NCBI GenBank assembly: GCA_050950025.1
Contig: JBMNGW010000004.1
Span: 62,001 to 126,000 of the forward strand
Direction of reading: 5' to 3'
DNA length: 64,000 bases
Source of the DNA: JBMNGW01 sp050950025
GTDB taxonomy: Bacteria > Spirochaetota > Spirochaetia > Sphaerochaetales > Sphaerochaetaceae
Part shown: positions 25,987 to 34,761 of the stretch, one piece after another
Position numbering within the stretch: position 1 is the stretch's first letter
How the letters are laid out: each line of letters starts with the position of its first letter
The notes under the pieces: generated by a model
Databases searched by the model: none
What the model was told of the DNA's origin: nothing
Seen by the model: the letters and a program-made list of their open reading frames with translations, nothing else
Made by a program: the position numbers and the translations under genes

Positions 25987-26016
25987 GAAAACAGCACGCT
26001 CTTTAGAACGTGCTGT
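25987..26016 (-). terminator. Terminator of the metal ATPase operon
   Basis: Minus-strand stem ACAGCACG / CGTGCTGT (26009-26016 with 25991-25998), 10-base loop, followed by TTTTC. It lies 20 bases after the stop of the small metal-binding protein. Confidence 0.75.
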
Positions 26017-26036
26017 ATGGTTAATACTAAATGATA

Positions 26037-26267
26037 TTATTCTTTAACTTGCGATTTTTTGACATCGTAGCCGACTGTGGTAATTGCCTTTTCAATCTCC
26101 TCAATGGAGACTAAAGAAGTATCAAAGTCGAGCTTTACTTTGCTGGAATTAAAGAGCACTTTTACGCTCTTTTTATCGACCCCATTCAGAGCTTTGGTGG
26201 CTCCTTCAATTTTTTGCATGCAAGAAGGACATGCAAGTCCTTCCAACTGTATCGTTGCTTTTGCCAT
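26037..26267 (-). CDS. HMA-domain metal-binding protein (CopZ-like)
   Basis: A 76-residue ferredoxin-fold HMA protein with the metal site LACPSCMQKIEGA (C-x-x-C). The rest shows the usual beta-alpha-beta pattern (VKVLFNSSKVKLDFD, then EEIEKAITTVGYDV). Such domains carry soft metal ions to P-type ATPases. It begins 2 bases after the ATPase stop and has GGAG upstream, so it works with that pump. In copper chaperones the motif is usually MxCxxC; here the residue two before the first Cys is Leu, so the metal is uncertain. Confidence 0.88.
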   Translation of the reverse strand: MAKATIQLEGLACPSCMQKIEGATKALNGVDKKSVKVLFNSSKVKLDFDTSLVSIEEIEKAITTVGYDVKKSQVKE

Positions 26268-26269
26268 AT

Positions 26270-28150
26270 CTATTCTCCTTCATTTCCTAATTCTATTTGT
26301 TTTTTTAACCGATAGCGCAATAATCGCATCCCATTTAAAATTACTACCAAAATACTCCCTTCGTGAACCAACATCCCAATGGACATGTTCATCCATTCAC
26401 TAAAGAAAACTCCCATAAGGAGGAAAATAACCACCCCCACTGCAATTATGATATTCTGCACCATATTAGCTGCCGTGGCTTTAGCCAATCCAAGAGCATG
26501 AGGCAAGCGGTTAAAATCACTGTTCATTAACACCACACTGCTGGTTTCAATGGCCACATCGGTGCCACTTCCCATCGCAATGCCAATATGGGCAAGTGCC
26601 AAAGAAGGACTATCGTTTACCCCATCGCCGACAAAAGCAACGATGTGTTTGTTTTCTTGGAGCTGTTTAATGTAGGCTGCTTTATCTTCGGGAAGCATAT
26701 TGCCATGAGCTTCAGTAAGCCCTAACTCAGATGCTACCAAATCTACTGTTCCTTGATTGTCTCCCGAAAGAACTACTAAGTTTTTCACCCCCAGACGTTT
26801 AAGCCGTTTTAGGTCATTTTTCACTCCCGCTCGAATTTGGTCACGGATGCCAAACAAGGCACAAAGCACCCCATCAACGGCAGCCAAAACTAAAGAGTTC
26901 CCCTGTTTTTCAAAACGGAGAATATCATCTTCGATTTGTTTATCGATAGTAATGGCATGAGCCTCTATTAAGGCGGGGTTTCCTATCACCACGGCTTTAT
27001 TGTCGACAGTTGCCACAATACCCCCCCCTTTAATGACATTTGTTTGTTCAACAGGGTACAAAGGCACATCCCCTAAGTATTCGACAATCGCTTTAGCCAA
27101 CGGATGATCGCTTTCTTTCTCTACCGATGCCAGATAAGAAGCAATCTGATCAGTAGTGTCATTATAATACGCCACATCAGCTACTTGAGGGTTGCCAACA
27201 GTCAATGTTCCGGTTTTATCAAAGACAATCGTGTCGACTCGGCTAAAATCGTGAATAACTTCACTGCCTTTAAGCAAAACTCCATGGCGGGCTCCGTTGC
27301 CAATACCTGCCACATTGGAAACAGGTACTCCGATAACCAAAGCCCCCGGGCATCCCAACACAAGGATAGTAATGGCAAGTTCCACATTTTTGGAAATGGC
27401 CCACACTAGGACTCCCAGTAGGAGTACCGCCGGAGTGTAATAGCGGGAAAAGCGGTCGATGAAACGCTCAGCTTCACTTTTGGAATCCTGAGCCTCTTCA
27501 ACAAGCTCAATGATTTTCCCAAACGTGGTATCTTCGCCAACTCGATCGGCCACAATTTGCAACGTACCATTATCTAGGATGGTACTCGCATATACCTGAG
27601 AACCAATTACTTTACTTACAGGAACTGCCTCTCCGGTGATACTAGCTTCATTAATATACCCTTCACCACTTTGCACAGTCCCGTCTACCGGAATCATGGC
27701 CCCAGTTTTGACTAACAACACATCTTTTGCATCAACATCATCAATGTCGACTTCTTCAAACTCACCCTGATCATTGCGCCTTAGTGCACTTTGGGGAGCC
27801 ATCTCAGTCAACTCTTTAATAGCGGAGCGAGTTTTGTGCAATGTACGTTGTTCCAAAAATGAGCCAAAAAGGAATAAGAACGTGACAATAGCCGATTCTT
27901 CAAAGTTTCTGATGATAAAAGCACCGCCAACAGCAATCGTTACCAACACATCAATGCTGACAACTTTTACCCTCAGAGCTTGATACGCTTGAATCGCAAT
28001 AGGAGCGATTCCCACCAATGAAGCTACAATCAAAGCCGCAGTTCCAACAACCTCATTGTTCAATACCAGCGTGCTGATGAAACCAGTGGCAATTAAAACA
28101 GCACCGATTGCAGCTATCTGATTCTTTTTTCTAAGAACAAACCTCTGCAT
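26270..28150 (-). CDS. P1B-type metal-transporting ATPase with CPG motif
   Basis: A 626-residue heavy-metal P-type ATPase without an N-terminal HMA domain. Actuator motif ITGEAVP, phosphorylation site FDKTGTLT, HP motif ESDHPLAKAI, nucleotide/hinge SGDNQGTVD and VGDGVNDSPSLA are all present. The transmembrane metal motif is CPG (LGCPGALVIGVPVSN), not the CPC of copper and zinc pumps. Metal specificity is therefore unclear; a neighbour resembling di-iron Ric proteins hints at iron or manganese (inference). It is cotranscribed with that gene (3-base gap) and the HMA protein (2-base gap). Confidence 0.9.
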   Translation of the reverse strand: MQRFVLRKKNQIAAIGAVLIATGFISTLVLNNEVVGTAALIVASLVGIAPIAIQAYQALRVKVVSIDVLVTIAVGGAFIIRNFEESAIVTFLFLFGSFLEQRTLHKTRSAIKELTEMAPQSALRRNDQGEFEEVDIDDVDAKDVLLVKTGAMIPVDGTVQSGEGYINEASITGEAVPVSKVIGSQVYASTILDNGTLQIVADRVGEDTTFGKIIELVEEAQDSKSEAERFIDRFSRYYTPAVLLLGVLVWAISKNVELAITILVLGCPGALVIGVPVSNVAGIGNGARHGVLLKGSEVIHDFSRVDTIVFDKTGTLTVGNPQVADVAYYNDTTDQIASYLASVEKESDHPLAKAIVEYLGDVPLYPVEQTNVIKGGGIVATVDNKAVVIGNPALIEAHAITIDKQIEDDILRFEKQGNSLVLAAVDGVLCALFGIRDQIRAGVKNDLKRLKRLGVKNLVVLSGDNQGTVDLVASELGLTEAHGNMLPEDKAAYIKQLQENKHIVAFVGDGVNDSPSLALAHIGIAMGSGTDVAIETSSVVLMNSDFNRLPHALGLAKATAANMVQNIIIAVGVVIFLLMGVFFSEWMNMSIGMLVHEGSILVVILNGMRLLRYRLKKQIELGNEGE

Positions 28151-28153
28151 TGA

Positions 28154-28456
28154 TTAGCCCTGATAAGCCGCATCGAGCTCACTGAGCATCTTATACACCG
28201 CTTCATAACTCTCACACACATCAGAAGGAACCGTGTAATCAGAGGTGATTAAACGAAGAGCAGAAAACTCCTCTTCCAACTGCGGTTGTTTAGTCCCTGC
28301 CGCTTGTATCTTCTCTTCCATTGCCTTAAACGTGGTGTGCACCTGTAGAAATTCAGGATGTGTGCCACCATGAACCCGCGCTACGATAGGAACGTATTGT
28401 TGAAGGGTTTTATAGTGCCTTTTTTTTACTTCTTTGAATGAAAGGTTTTGTCTCAT
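28154..28456 (-). CDS. Small Ric/hemerythrin-like protein
   Basis: 100 residues from ATG 28456, chosen because GGAG lies 6 bases upstream; another ATG at 28468 has no SD. Histidines occur in KKRHYKTL, ARVHGGTHPEFLQVHTTF, followed by a helical region ending SDVCESYEAVYKML. The pattern HGG-HPEF-V resembles short proteins annotated as iron-sulfur-cluster-repair (Ric) di-iron proteins. I cannot confirm a complete di-iron site. It is first in the ATPase operon and could bind or sense the metal handled by the pump. Confidence 0.55.
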   Translation of the reverse strand: MRQNLSFKEVKKRHYKTLQQYVPIVARVHGGTHPEFLQVHTTFKAMEEKIQAAGTKQPQLEEEFSALRLITSDYTVPSDVCESYEAVYKMLSELDAAYQG

Positions 28457-28688
28457 TTTCGACTCCATAAAGATGTATAATTATGTCATACTGTATCACT
28501 ATGCTTTAAAGGTGGCAACCAAGGACACCAATGCAACGTTACTCCTTTGTCCAAAGGGAATAAAGATGCCTTCAGCACCCATAATATACTATTGTCACTG
28601 CTAAACGGCAAACACCCTAAGAGTAAGAATTAGGGATGAAGCATCACGACAGAAGTTCATCCGCAGTTAAAAGAGGTTAATTGTCTGC

Positions 28689-29591
28689 TTAAAGAGCACT
28701 TCCAGAGGTGAGAACTGTTTCTTTTTCACTCTGAGTACCACTTTTCCAAAAAAGAAATAGAGCCAACACAATGAAGGGCAACCCTCCCACCAGCCCTGTA
28801 ATAGCGGGGCCCAAAAGGGTATTATATCCCTCTTTGGCCAGCAATAAAGGCAAAGCAGCCCCCGCATTGACTGTGGAGTGAATCATAGCAGCACAGATAA
28901 CATTGCCTGTTTTGATAGTCACATACCCTTCAATGATCCCAAGAACAATGCAAAAGAGGATCATGGCAATAATTCCCAAATAGGGATATAGCACATAAGA
29001 TGTCCCATAATTGTGTCCCAGAATAATGGCTGGAAAGTGCCACACACCCCAGATCACACCACTAATAATAAACGCTTTTCTATCTGAAGTGATAAGTCTG
29101 AGCTTCGGCAGCAAATAGCCTCTCCATCCCAGCTCTTCGCCAAGAGTTGGAATAAGGTTGACAACTGGCCCAATAACAACAATTTGGGCAACAGCAATAA
29201 GAAGAAATGAAGGTATTCCCATATTTTTGGGGCCTTGGAGAGCCAATAGAGCTTTAATCTGCGTTAAATCTGGATCAAATGCTGTTGGTATAAGGAGAAA
29301 ATAGAGTGCCCCACTGAAAAGAAGAAGGAGTGAAGGACCAAAAAAAGAGGCCACATACAATTTGATTTTACCTTTAAACTGCGGCTTAAGGTATAAATTC
29401 TTGAACCCTTCTTTGGTAATAAGACGGGTAAGTATGTTACTTGCCGCCGGGGCAAACATCATAGCAGCCAAAATAATTACCGAACTACCTGTTCCGTAGC
29501 TCAAATGTAAAAGGGGAATCAGGGCAAAGACTGACCAAGCGATGGCACAAGAAAGCCCCACAAAAATGCTAATTTGTTTTTTTGTTTTCAT
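28689..29591 (-). CDS. CPBP-family intramembrane metalloprotease
   Basis: A 300-residue membrane protein with about eight helices. The CPBP (Abi/CAAX-like) motifs are present: GEELGWRGYLLPKL (EExxxR), VIWGVWHFPAIILGH, and the later Asn/His region AAMIHSTVNAG. These residues form the glutamate/histidine active site of the Rce1-like fold. The substrate is unknown; bacterial members act in peptide processing or self-immunity. It stands alone between the metal operon and the cation efflux gene. Confidence 0.88.
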   Translation of the reverse strand: MKTKKQISIFVGLSCAIAWSVFALIPLLHLSYGTGSSVIILAAMMFAPAASNILTRLITKEGFKNLYLKPQFKGKIKLYVASFFGPSLLLLFSGALYFLLIPTAFDPDLTQIKALLALQGPKNMGIPSFLLIAVAQIVVIGPVVNLIPTLGEELGWRGYLLPKLRLITSDRKAFIISGVIWGVWHFPAIILGHNYGTSYVLYPYLGIIAMILFCIVLGIIEGYVTIKTGNVICAAMIHSTVNAGAALPLLLAKEGYNTLLGPAITGLVGGLPFIVLALFLFWKSGTQSEKETVLTSGSAL

Positions 29592-29663
29592 AGATTTAGC
29601 TTACCACAAAAAACAGAGAATTCCTTGTTCAACTTTTACCTAAATCGTCTTTGTTTACTGTAA

Positions 29664-30590
29664 TTATTTTTCAGAGGTGGAACCCTCTTGTGCACATGTG
29701 GAACAGAAATCTTTATCGCCTGTGCAAGGATTTACATGGACCATAATATGCCTTACTTGAGGGAAGTTTTGCTCAATGGTGTCGTGAACTTGCTGAGCCA
29801 CCTCATGTGCTTGTGATAATTTCAAATCTTTGCAGCAACTGATTTCTGCATCAACGTAATAGCCTGCTCCAACGCTACGAGTTCGCAGTACATCGACGCC
29901 CATCACTAATGGTATCTCTAAAATAGAGGCTTTTAGGGCCGCTTTCGTTTTCGAATCAACTGAAGCATCCATCAGAACATTCATTGAGGAGCGAAACACT
30001 TCTACTGCTGATTTGAAAATGAGAACAGCAATGATAACCGATGCAATTGGATCAAGAAAAAGATAGCCAAAGCGAGCCCCAAAAATTCCGATAAGAGCTC
30101 CTGTAGAACTGAGCATATCGGAAAAGTGATCGGTTGCCAGTGCTTGCAGAGAGTTAAGCTTCGTAGCCGCAGCAGCTCTTTTGGAGATAATCCACAAATA
30201 GATCTTGGCACCGATGGAAATTACGGCACCAACAACTGCCAGAAGTGAAGGAGCCTCCAGCTCTTGATACCGCATAACCTTGATGATACCGCTATAACCA
30301 ATGCCCAAAGCTGTGGCTAATATGGCAAAGGCGATGAGAAAGGAGACAATGCTCTCTAATTTTTCATGTCCGTATTGATGCGTACTGTCGGCTTTACGAG
30401 CCGAGGCTGCCACCCCTCCTGCCACTACCGTATAACTAATGATATCCCCCAGAGAATTAAAACCATCGGAAACAAGGGCACTGGAAGATCCCAAATACCC
30501 GGCAATGAGTTTCAACAATGAGAGAAAGATACTTCCAATGATTGAATAGAGGGAAATCCTGACCCCTTTATGGGCGGCTTCTTCTGGCAT
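29664..30590 (-). CDS. Cation diffusion facilitator (CDF) metal exporter
   Basis: A 308-residue CDF protein. Membrane segments follow in six groups; the metal-binding pattern is SDGFNSLGDI in helix 2 and ATDHFSDMLSSTG in helix 5 (DxxxD and HxxxD). The C-terminal ferredoxin-like domain holds GYYVDAEISCC. The Cys-rich tail (CTGDKDFCSTCAQ) is unusual and may bind metal. The H-D-D-D site type suggests Zn2+ or Fe2+/Mn2+. It starts 10 bases after the end of hisIE and may be read through from the his operon. Confidence 0.9.
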   Translation of the reverse strand: MPEEAAHKGVRISLYSIIGSIFLSLLKLIAGYLGSSSALVSDGFNSLGDIISYTVVAGGVAASARKADSTHQYGHEKLESIVSFLIAFAILATALGIGYSGIIKVMRYQELEAPSLLAVVGAVISIGAKIYLWIISKRAAAATKLNSLQALATDHFSDMLSSTGALIGIFGARFGYLFLDPIASVIIAVLIFKSAVEVFRSSMNVLMDASVDSKTKAALKASILEIPLVMGVDVLRTRSVGAGYYVDAEISCCKDLKLSQAHEVAQQVHDTIEQNFPQVRHIMVHVNPCTGDKDFCSTCAQEGSTSEK

Positions 30591-30600
30591 GAATCATCCT

Positions 30601-31209
30601 CTAACGGGAATGGCGTCCCTTTAAGACTTCAATGACCTGCTCCATCTTAACATTTTTTTGTGCCAACAGAACAAGCAAATGATACATCAGGTCGGCCGAT
30701 TCACCTAAAAAGAGTGCTGTATTAGTACCCATGGCCTCAATGACCAGCTCCACAGCCTCTTCTCCTACTTTTTGAGCAATCTTGTTAATCCCTCGAGCAA
30801 AAAGGTGATTGGTATACGACCCCTCAATTGGATGCTCGCGCCTGTCGCTGATAATACTTTCTAAATAAAAGAGGAAATCTTTGGAATCTATCGTTTCGGG
30901 ATTGTTCTCTTCATTAAAACAGGTATCGCTACCGGTATGACATACAGGTCCTGAGGGAATTGCTTTAATAAGCAACGTATCGTTGTCGCAATCGATTAGG
31001 ATTTGGCGCAGTGCCAGATAATTACCGCTTTGCTCCCCCTTTGTCCATAACCGCTTGCGACTTCGCGAATAAAAAGTCACCAATCCCCGCTCTTGGGTGA
31101 TACGATAAGCCTCTTCATTCATATAGCCAAGCATGAGAACTCGATGGGTCACTGCATCTTGTACTATTGCCGGAACTAAACCACCGTTTTTGGTAAAATC
31201 GATGCTCAT
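30601..31209 (-). CDS. hisI: PR-AMP cyclohydrolase / PR-ATP pyrophosphatase
   Basis: A bifunctional HisIE of 202 residues. The N-terminal cyclohydrolase domain has MLGYMNEEAY, TFYSRSRKRLWTKGE and the zinc residues in DCDNDTLLIKA and GPVCHTGSDTCF. The C-terminal pyrophosphatase domain has KVGEEAVELVIEA. They catalyse histidine steps 2 and 3. The E/I fusion is common. It is last in the his operon, 12 bases after hisF. Confidence 0.95.
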   Translation of the reverse strand: MSIDFTKNGGLVPAIVQDAVTHRVLMLGYMNEEAYRITQERGLVTFYSRSRKRLWTKGEQSGNYLALRQILIDCDNDTLLIKAIPSGPVCHTGSDTCFNEENNPETIDSKDFLFYLESIISDRREHPIEGSYTNHLFARGINKIAQKVGEEAVELVIEAMGTNTALFLGESADLMYHLLVLLAQKNVKMEQVIEVLKGRHSR

Positions 31210-31221
31210 GGACCCTCCTTG

Positions 31222-31992
31222 CTAAACCCTGTGGCGTATAGGTATACCACGTTCAGCCAAAAAAATCTTCAGCTGGGGAATCGTCACTTCCCCATAATGG
31301 AATAAAGAGGCAGCCAAAGCCGCATCAACTCTGCCTCTAACAAAGACCTGGGCAAAATCTTCCATGCTTCCGGCTCCTCCGCTGGCAATGATAGGGATAC
31401 TCAAAGCGCTGGTAAAACTGCGAAGCAACTCCACAGCAAACCCTTTTTTTGTCCCATCGTGATCCATGGAAGTAAGGAGAATTTCTCCTGCTCCTCGGCT
31501 TTGCACTTCTAAAGCCCAACTAAGGGCCTCTTTGCCAGTTGATGCAGTTCCACCACTTGTACGTACTTCCCAGCCAAATGGCAATGCAGCATTGGTAGCT
31601 ACATCAATGGCAACAATGAGTTTTTCACTGCCAAAAGCTGTTGCCAGAGCATCAATAAGGGCTGGATTGCTCACAGCTGCACTGTTAACTGAAATCTTAG
31701 CAGCTCCGGCATCCAGTACATTCTTGGCATCTTCCACACTTCTGATACCTCCGCCCACAATAAGAGGCAGTTTGACTGCTGAGCTGACTCGCTTAATCAC
31801 ATCAACAAAAGTAGAGCGGTTTTCCACTGTTGCTGAAATATCGAGAAGAGTTAGTTCATCTGCATCCTGGGCTTCATATGCTTGGGCCATTTCAACCACA
31901 TCTCCGACATCTGTAACATCGGCAAAATGAATCCCTTTGACTGTCCGCCCATTTTTGACATCTAAGCACGGAATAATCCGTTTTGTGTTCAT
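31222..31992 (-). CDS. hisF: Imidazole glycerol phosphate synthase cyclase subunit
   Basis: A 256-residue (beta/alpha)8 barrel. KRIIPCLDVKNGRTVKG holds catalytic Asp11, and LTSMDHDGTKKGF holds the second catalytic Asp; VGGGIRS and ASGGAG are the phosphate loops. ATG 31992 overlaps the hisA stop by 4 bases; an earlier start would only add residues inside hisA. HisF normally receives ammonia from HisH, but no hisH is present in this operon. Confidence 0.95.
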   Translation of the reverse strand: MNTKRIIPCLDVKNGRTVKGIHFADVTDVGDVVEMAQAYEAQDADELTLLDISATVENRSTFVDVIKRVSSAVKLPLIVGGGIRSVEDAKNVLDAGAAKISVNSAAVSNPALIDALATAFGSEKLIVAIDVATNAALPFGWEVRTSGGTASTGKEALSWALEVQSRGAGEILLTSMDHDGTKKGFAVELLRSFTSALSIPIIASGGAGSMEDFAQVFVRGRVDAALAASLFHYGEVTIPQLKIFLAERGIPIRHRV

Positions 31993-32726
31993 ATGCGCCC
32001 CCCTTGAGTTTGGCTCCATACTCCAAGGCTTTCCAACTCTATCGCTCCCTCATACAACGCTTTGCCAATAATTGCCCCTTTTAGTCCAAGGTGCGACAAC
32101 TCGTTCAAATCGTCAAGACTGCGAATACCCCCACTGGCAATCAACTCTATGGTGGGAATTGTTTGCAAAATCTGCTTGTAGAGCTCAATTGCCGGACCAT
32201 TGAGCATCCCATCACGTCCAATATCGGTCGAAATCACTTGGACAAACCCTTTGGCCGTATAGTCTTTGAGAAATTGAAGAATATCGAGATTAGTTGTGTC
32301 AGTCCACCCTGCAACAGCTATTTTTCCATCCCGACAATCAGCGCCCAAAATCAAGCGTTGAGGACCCCAAATATCTAAAAGCTTAAGAGTCAGCTCAACT
32401 GAAGAAGCAGCTAATGAACCCACGGTAGCCATAGCAGCACCACAGCCAAAAACGAGCTCAAAATCTTCTATCGATTGCAACCCGCCCCCCACATCAATGA
32501 TTAGGTTGGTGTTTTTGGTCAGAAGGCGCAGTACCTCTGTATTAACAAACCGTTTTTGTTTTGCCCCATCCAAGTCAACTAGATGAAGTCGCTTTAACCC
32601 CGCTTGTTCAAACTGTTTAGCCATCGCCAGAGGGTCGGAAGAGTATACTTTCTTGGTGTTATAATCACCCATTCTTAGGCGCACACATTGAGCGTTGATG
32701 ATGTCCATTGCAGGAATCGGTTCCAT
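31989..32726 (-). CDS. hisA: ProFAR isomerase
   Basis: A 245-residue barrel enzyme that isomerises ProFAR to PRFAR. The catalytic Asp residues are in IPAMDIINAQCVRL and ISTDIGRDGMLNGP; phosphate loops are VGGGLQS and ASGGIRSLDDL. The usual PAID is PAMD here, with the Asp kept. Its start abuts the hisB stop with a 1-base overlap, so no gene (such as hisH) fits between hisB and hisA. Confidence 0.95.
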   Translation of the reverse strand: MEPIPAMDIINAQCVRLRMGDYNTKKVYSSDPLAMAKQFEQAGLKRLHLVDLDGAKQKRFVNTEVLRLLTKNTNLIIDVGGGLQSIEDFELVFGCGAAMATVGSLAASSVELTLKLLDIWGPQRLILGADCRDGKIAVAGWTDTTNLDILQFLKDYTAKGFVQVISTDIGRDGMLNGPAIELYKQILQTIPTIELIASGGIRSLDDLNELSHLGLKGAIIGKALYEGAIELESLGVWSQTQGGRI

Positions 32727-33676
32727 TAAAGCATCCCCTTTGTACTTGGCAGTTCATCTTGGTAAGGATAGCGCATAACTGCCGTTTTAACGGCATTGGC
32801 AAACCCTTTGCACAGTGCTTCTGCTTGGTGATGGACATTAGCTGTATTAACTTTCATATGCAATGTACAACGAGCTTCATCACTAAACGATTTGAAAAAA
32901 TGGGTCAGTAGCTCTGTGGGAAACGTTCCCACAACATCTCGAGTAAAAGTAAGCTGCCACACAAACCATGGGCGATTAGAAAAATCGATAGCAACTTGGG
33001 CCAGAGCCTCATCCATCGGCACAAGAGCGCTTCCATAGCGGCTAATGCCCCGTTTATCACCTAAAGCCTCTTTAATAGCTTGGCCTAGCACAATAGCCAC
33101 ATCTTCTACTGTATGATGTTCATCTACCTCCAAATCACCTTTACAGGTAAGTTGCAAATCAATTCTTCCATGACGGGCAATCTGATCAAGCATATGATCA
33201 AAAAAAGGCAACCCGGTTGAAATCTCAGCTTTGCCAGTGCCGTCCAAATTAAGGCTCAATTCAATGGAGGTCTCTTTTGTGTGGCGACTGATAGTTGCAC
33301 TGCGTTCTTTAATCGTCGAAGAAGTAACTAGACGGGGTAACACTTCAACCCAGCTCGTAAAGGCAATGGAGCGAAGAGCTGAGGTTTCTGAAAGGCTTAC
33401 ATGCACCGATAACGTTTCATCAAGGTGTTCTATTTCCGAAATCGAAGTGATAACTTTTTCAATTGGAATACCCTGCTCTGCTAACACCTGTGCCACTGCC
33501 AGAGCTTGTTGCTCTTGATCTGAGGCCAATAGATACAGATGGTATTTTCGCTCATTACTAATTGCCAACAAGGAAGCAAACACATTGGCAGTCCACTGTA
33601 GTGGTGAGCTTTGCTGAACGATAGGCCCCTGTAAATCAATGATTAAAGCCTTAATTGTATTCTCTTGCTCCTGCAT
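32726..33676 (-). CDS. hisB: Imidazoleglycerol-phosphate dehydratase with degenerate HAD domain
   Basis: Residues from about 118 to 316 are a complete IGP dehydratase (PFFDHMLDQIARHGR, DEHHTVEDVAIVLGQA, MDEALAQVAIDFSNRP, NVHHQAEALCKGFANA), which removes water from imidazoleglycerol phosphate. The first about 115 residues look like a shrunken histidinol-phosphatase (HAD) domain: KALIIDLQGPI aligns with the FIDRDGT motif, but the second Asp is Gln, and the zinc loop and GD-x-x-D motif are missing. The N-terminal part is therefore probably non-catalytic. Histidinol phosphatase must come from another gene. Confidence 0.92.
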   Translation of the reverse strand: MQEQENTIKALIIDLQGPIVQQSSPLQWTANVFASLLAISNERKYHLYLLASDQEQQALAVAQVLAEQGIPIEKVITSISEIEHLDETLSVHVSLSETSALRSIAFTSWVEVLPRLVTSSTIKERSATISRHTKETSIELSLNLDGTGKAEISTGLPFFDHMLDQIARHGRIDLQLTCKGDLEVDEHHTVEDVAIVLGQAIKEALGDKRGISRYGSALVPMDEALAQVAIDFSNRPWFVWQLTFTRDVVGTFPTELLTHFFKSFSDEARCTLHMKVNTANVHHQAEALCKGFANAVKTAVMRYPYQDELPSTKGML

Positions 33677-33678
33677 TT

Positions 33679-34761
33679 TTACTCCTCCATTTCGGCCAAT
33701 GCTTGTAACAGCATCTCATTTTCTTGATGACTGCCAATAGAAATGCGCACACATCCGTAGCATCCTCTGATATGAGAGCGGTTGCGAATAATAATCCCTT
33801 TTTGCATTAAATCACTGCACAATTGATCGGGATTGGTTACCCGTACCAAAACAAAATTGGCATCACTGGCAAATAGTTTCTCCACAAAAGGGAGCTCTTT
33901 AAGTCTTTGAACAACTCTAGAGCGTTCTTTTTTTAAAACTTCAATGCTCTGATAAACCTCTGAAGCATGCTCTAAAGCTTCCAAAGCGAGTTGTTGAGCT
34001 ACTCCGCTAAGATTATAAGGATATTTAACCTTATGCATCATCTCAATAATAGGTTTATGCGCCACCGCAAAACCCACTCTGACATCGGCAAGTGCCCAGG
34101 CTTTGGAAAATGTCCTTAAAATAACTAACCGTGGACACGAAGCAAGCAAGGAGACAGCAGATGGGTGCTCTGAAAAGTCGATATACGCTTCATCAACAAC
34201 GGTGATGCCTTTAAATTTAGTGGCTAATTGCTCAATCTGTTTAAGAGGATAACTGGTGCCCGAAGGGTTATTGGGAGAACAAATGAAAAGCAGTTTGTGC
34301 ATTCCTGTTTGGGGAGTTCCGTTGTTTACCAGTTGGCAAATCGTCTCCATTTTCTGCAGGTCAATGGAAAAGTCTTCTTTAAGCAAACAATGAGAAACAC
34401 CAACATCGTTAAGATCTGCAAAGACTTCATACGCTCCGTAGGTAGGTGATAACAAAAGAGCTTTGTCTTTTTTAGGCTCACAGAAAATACGGAAGAGCAA
34501 ATCGATGATTTCATCGCTGCCATTACCAATAGCCACCATCTCTTGGTCAAAGCCAAAAACCTCTTCTATTTTTTGTTTCAATTTTTGATGCAGTGGATCG
34601 GGATACCTATTTCGCTGTGCTCCTCCAACAAAAGAGGTCCAATGTTCGTTGGCATCAAGATGCACCTGAGCCTCTCCAGTGAACTCGGTGCGAGCTGATG
34701 AGTAGGGTGTCATTTTACGAATTGACGGCCTCATTAAATCATGAATCGAATAGGTACTCAT
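33679..34761 (-). CDS. hisC: Histidinol-phosphate aminotransferase
   Basis: A 360-residue fold type I PLP aminotransferase. HLDANEH near the N-terminus, the ring-stacking region LSPTYGAYEV, CSPNNPSGT, VDEAYIDFSEH, and the PLP-lysine motif RTFSKAWALADVRVGFA are all present. ATG 34761 overlaps the hisD stop (TGATG), preceded by GGAGG. It converts imidazoleacetol phosphate and glutamate to histidinol phosphate. Confidence 0.95.
   Translation of the reverse strand: MSTYSIHDLMRPSIRKMTPYSSARTEFTGEAQVHLDANEHWTSFVGGAQRNRYPDPLHQKLKQKIEEVFGFDQEMVAIGNGSDEIIDLLFRIFCEPKKDKALLLSPTYGAYEVFADLNDVGVSHCLLKEDFSIDLQKMETICQLVNNGTPQTGMHKLLFICSPNNPSGTSYPLKQIEQLATKFKGITVVDEAYIDFSEHPSAVSLLASCPRLVILRTFSKAWALADVRVGFAVAHKPIIEMMHKVKYPYNLSGVAQQLALEALEHASEVYQSIEVLKKERSRVVQRLKELPFVEKLFASDANFVLVRVTNPDQLCSDLMQKGIIIRNRSHIRGCYGCVRISIGSHQENEMLLQALAEMEE

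Noticed and set aside
30601..31209. HisIE fusion as unusual
   Set aside because: A fused cyclohydrolase/pyrophosphatase is common in bacteria.
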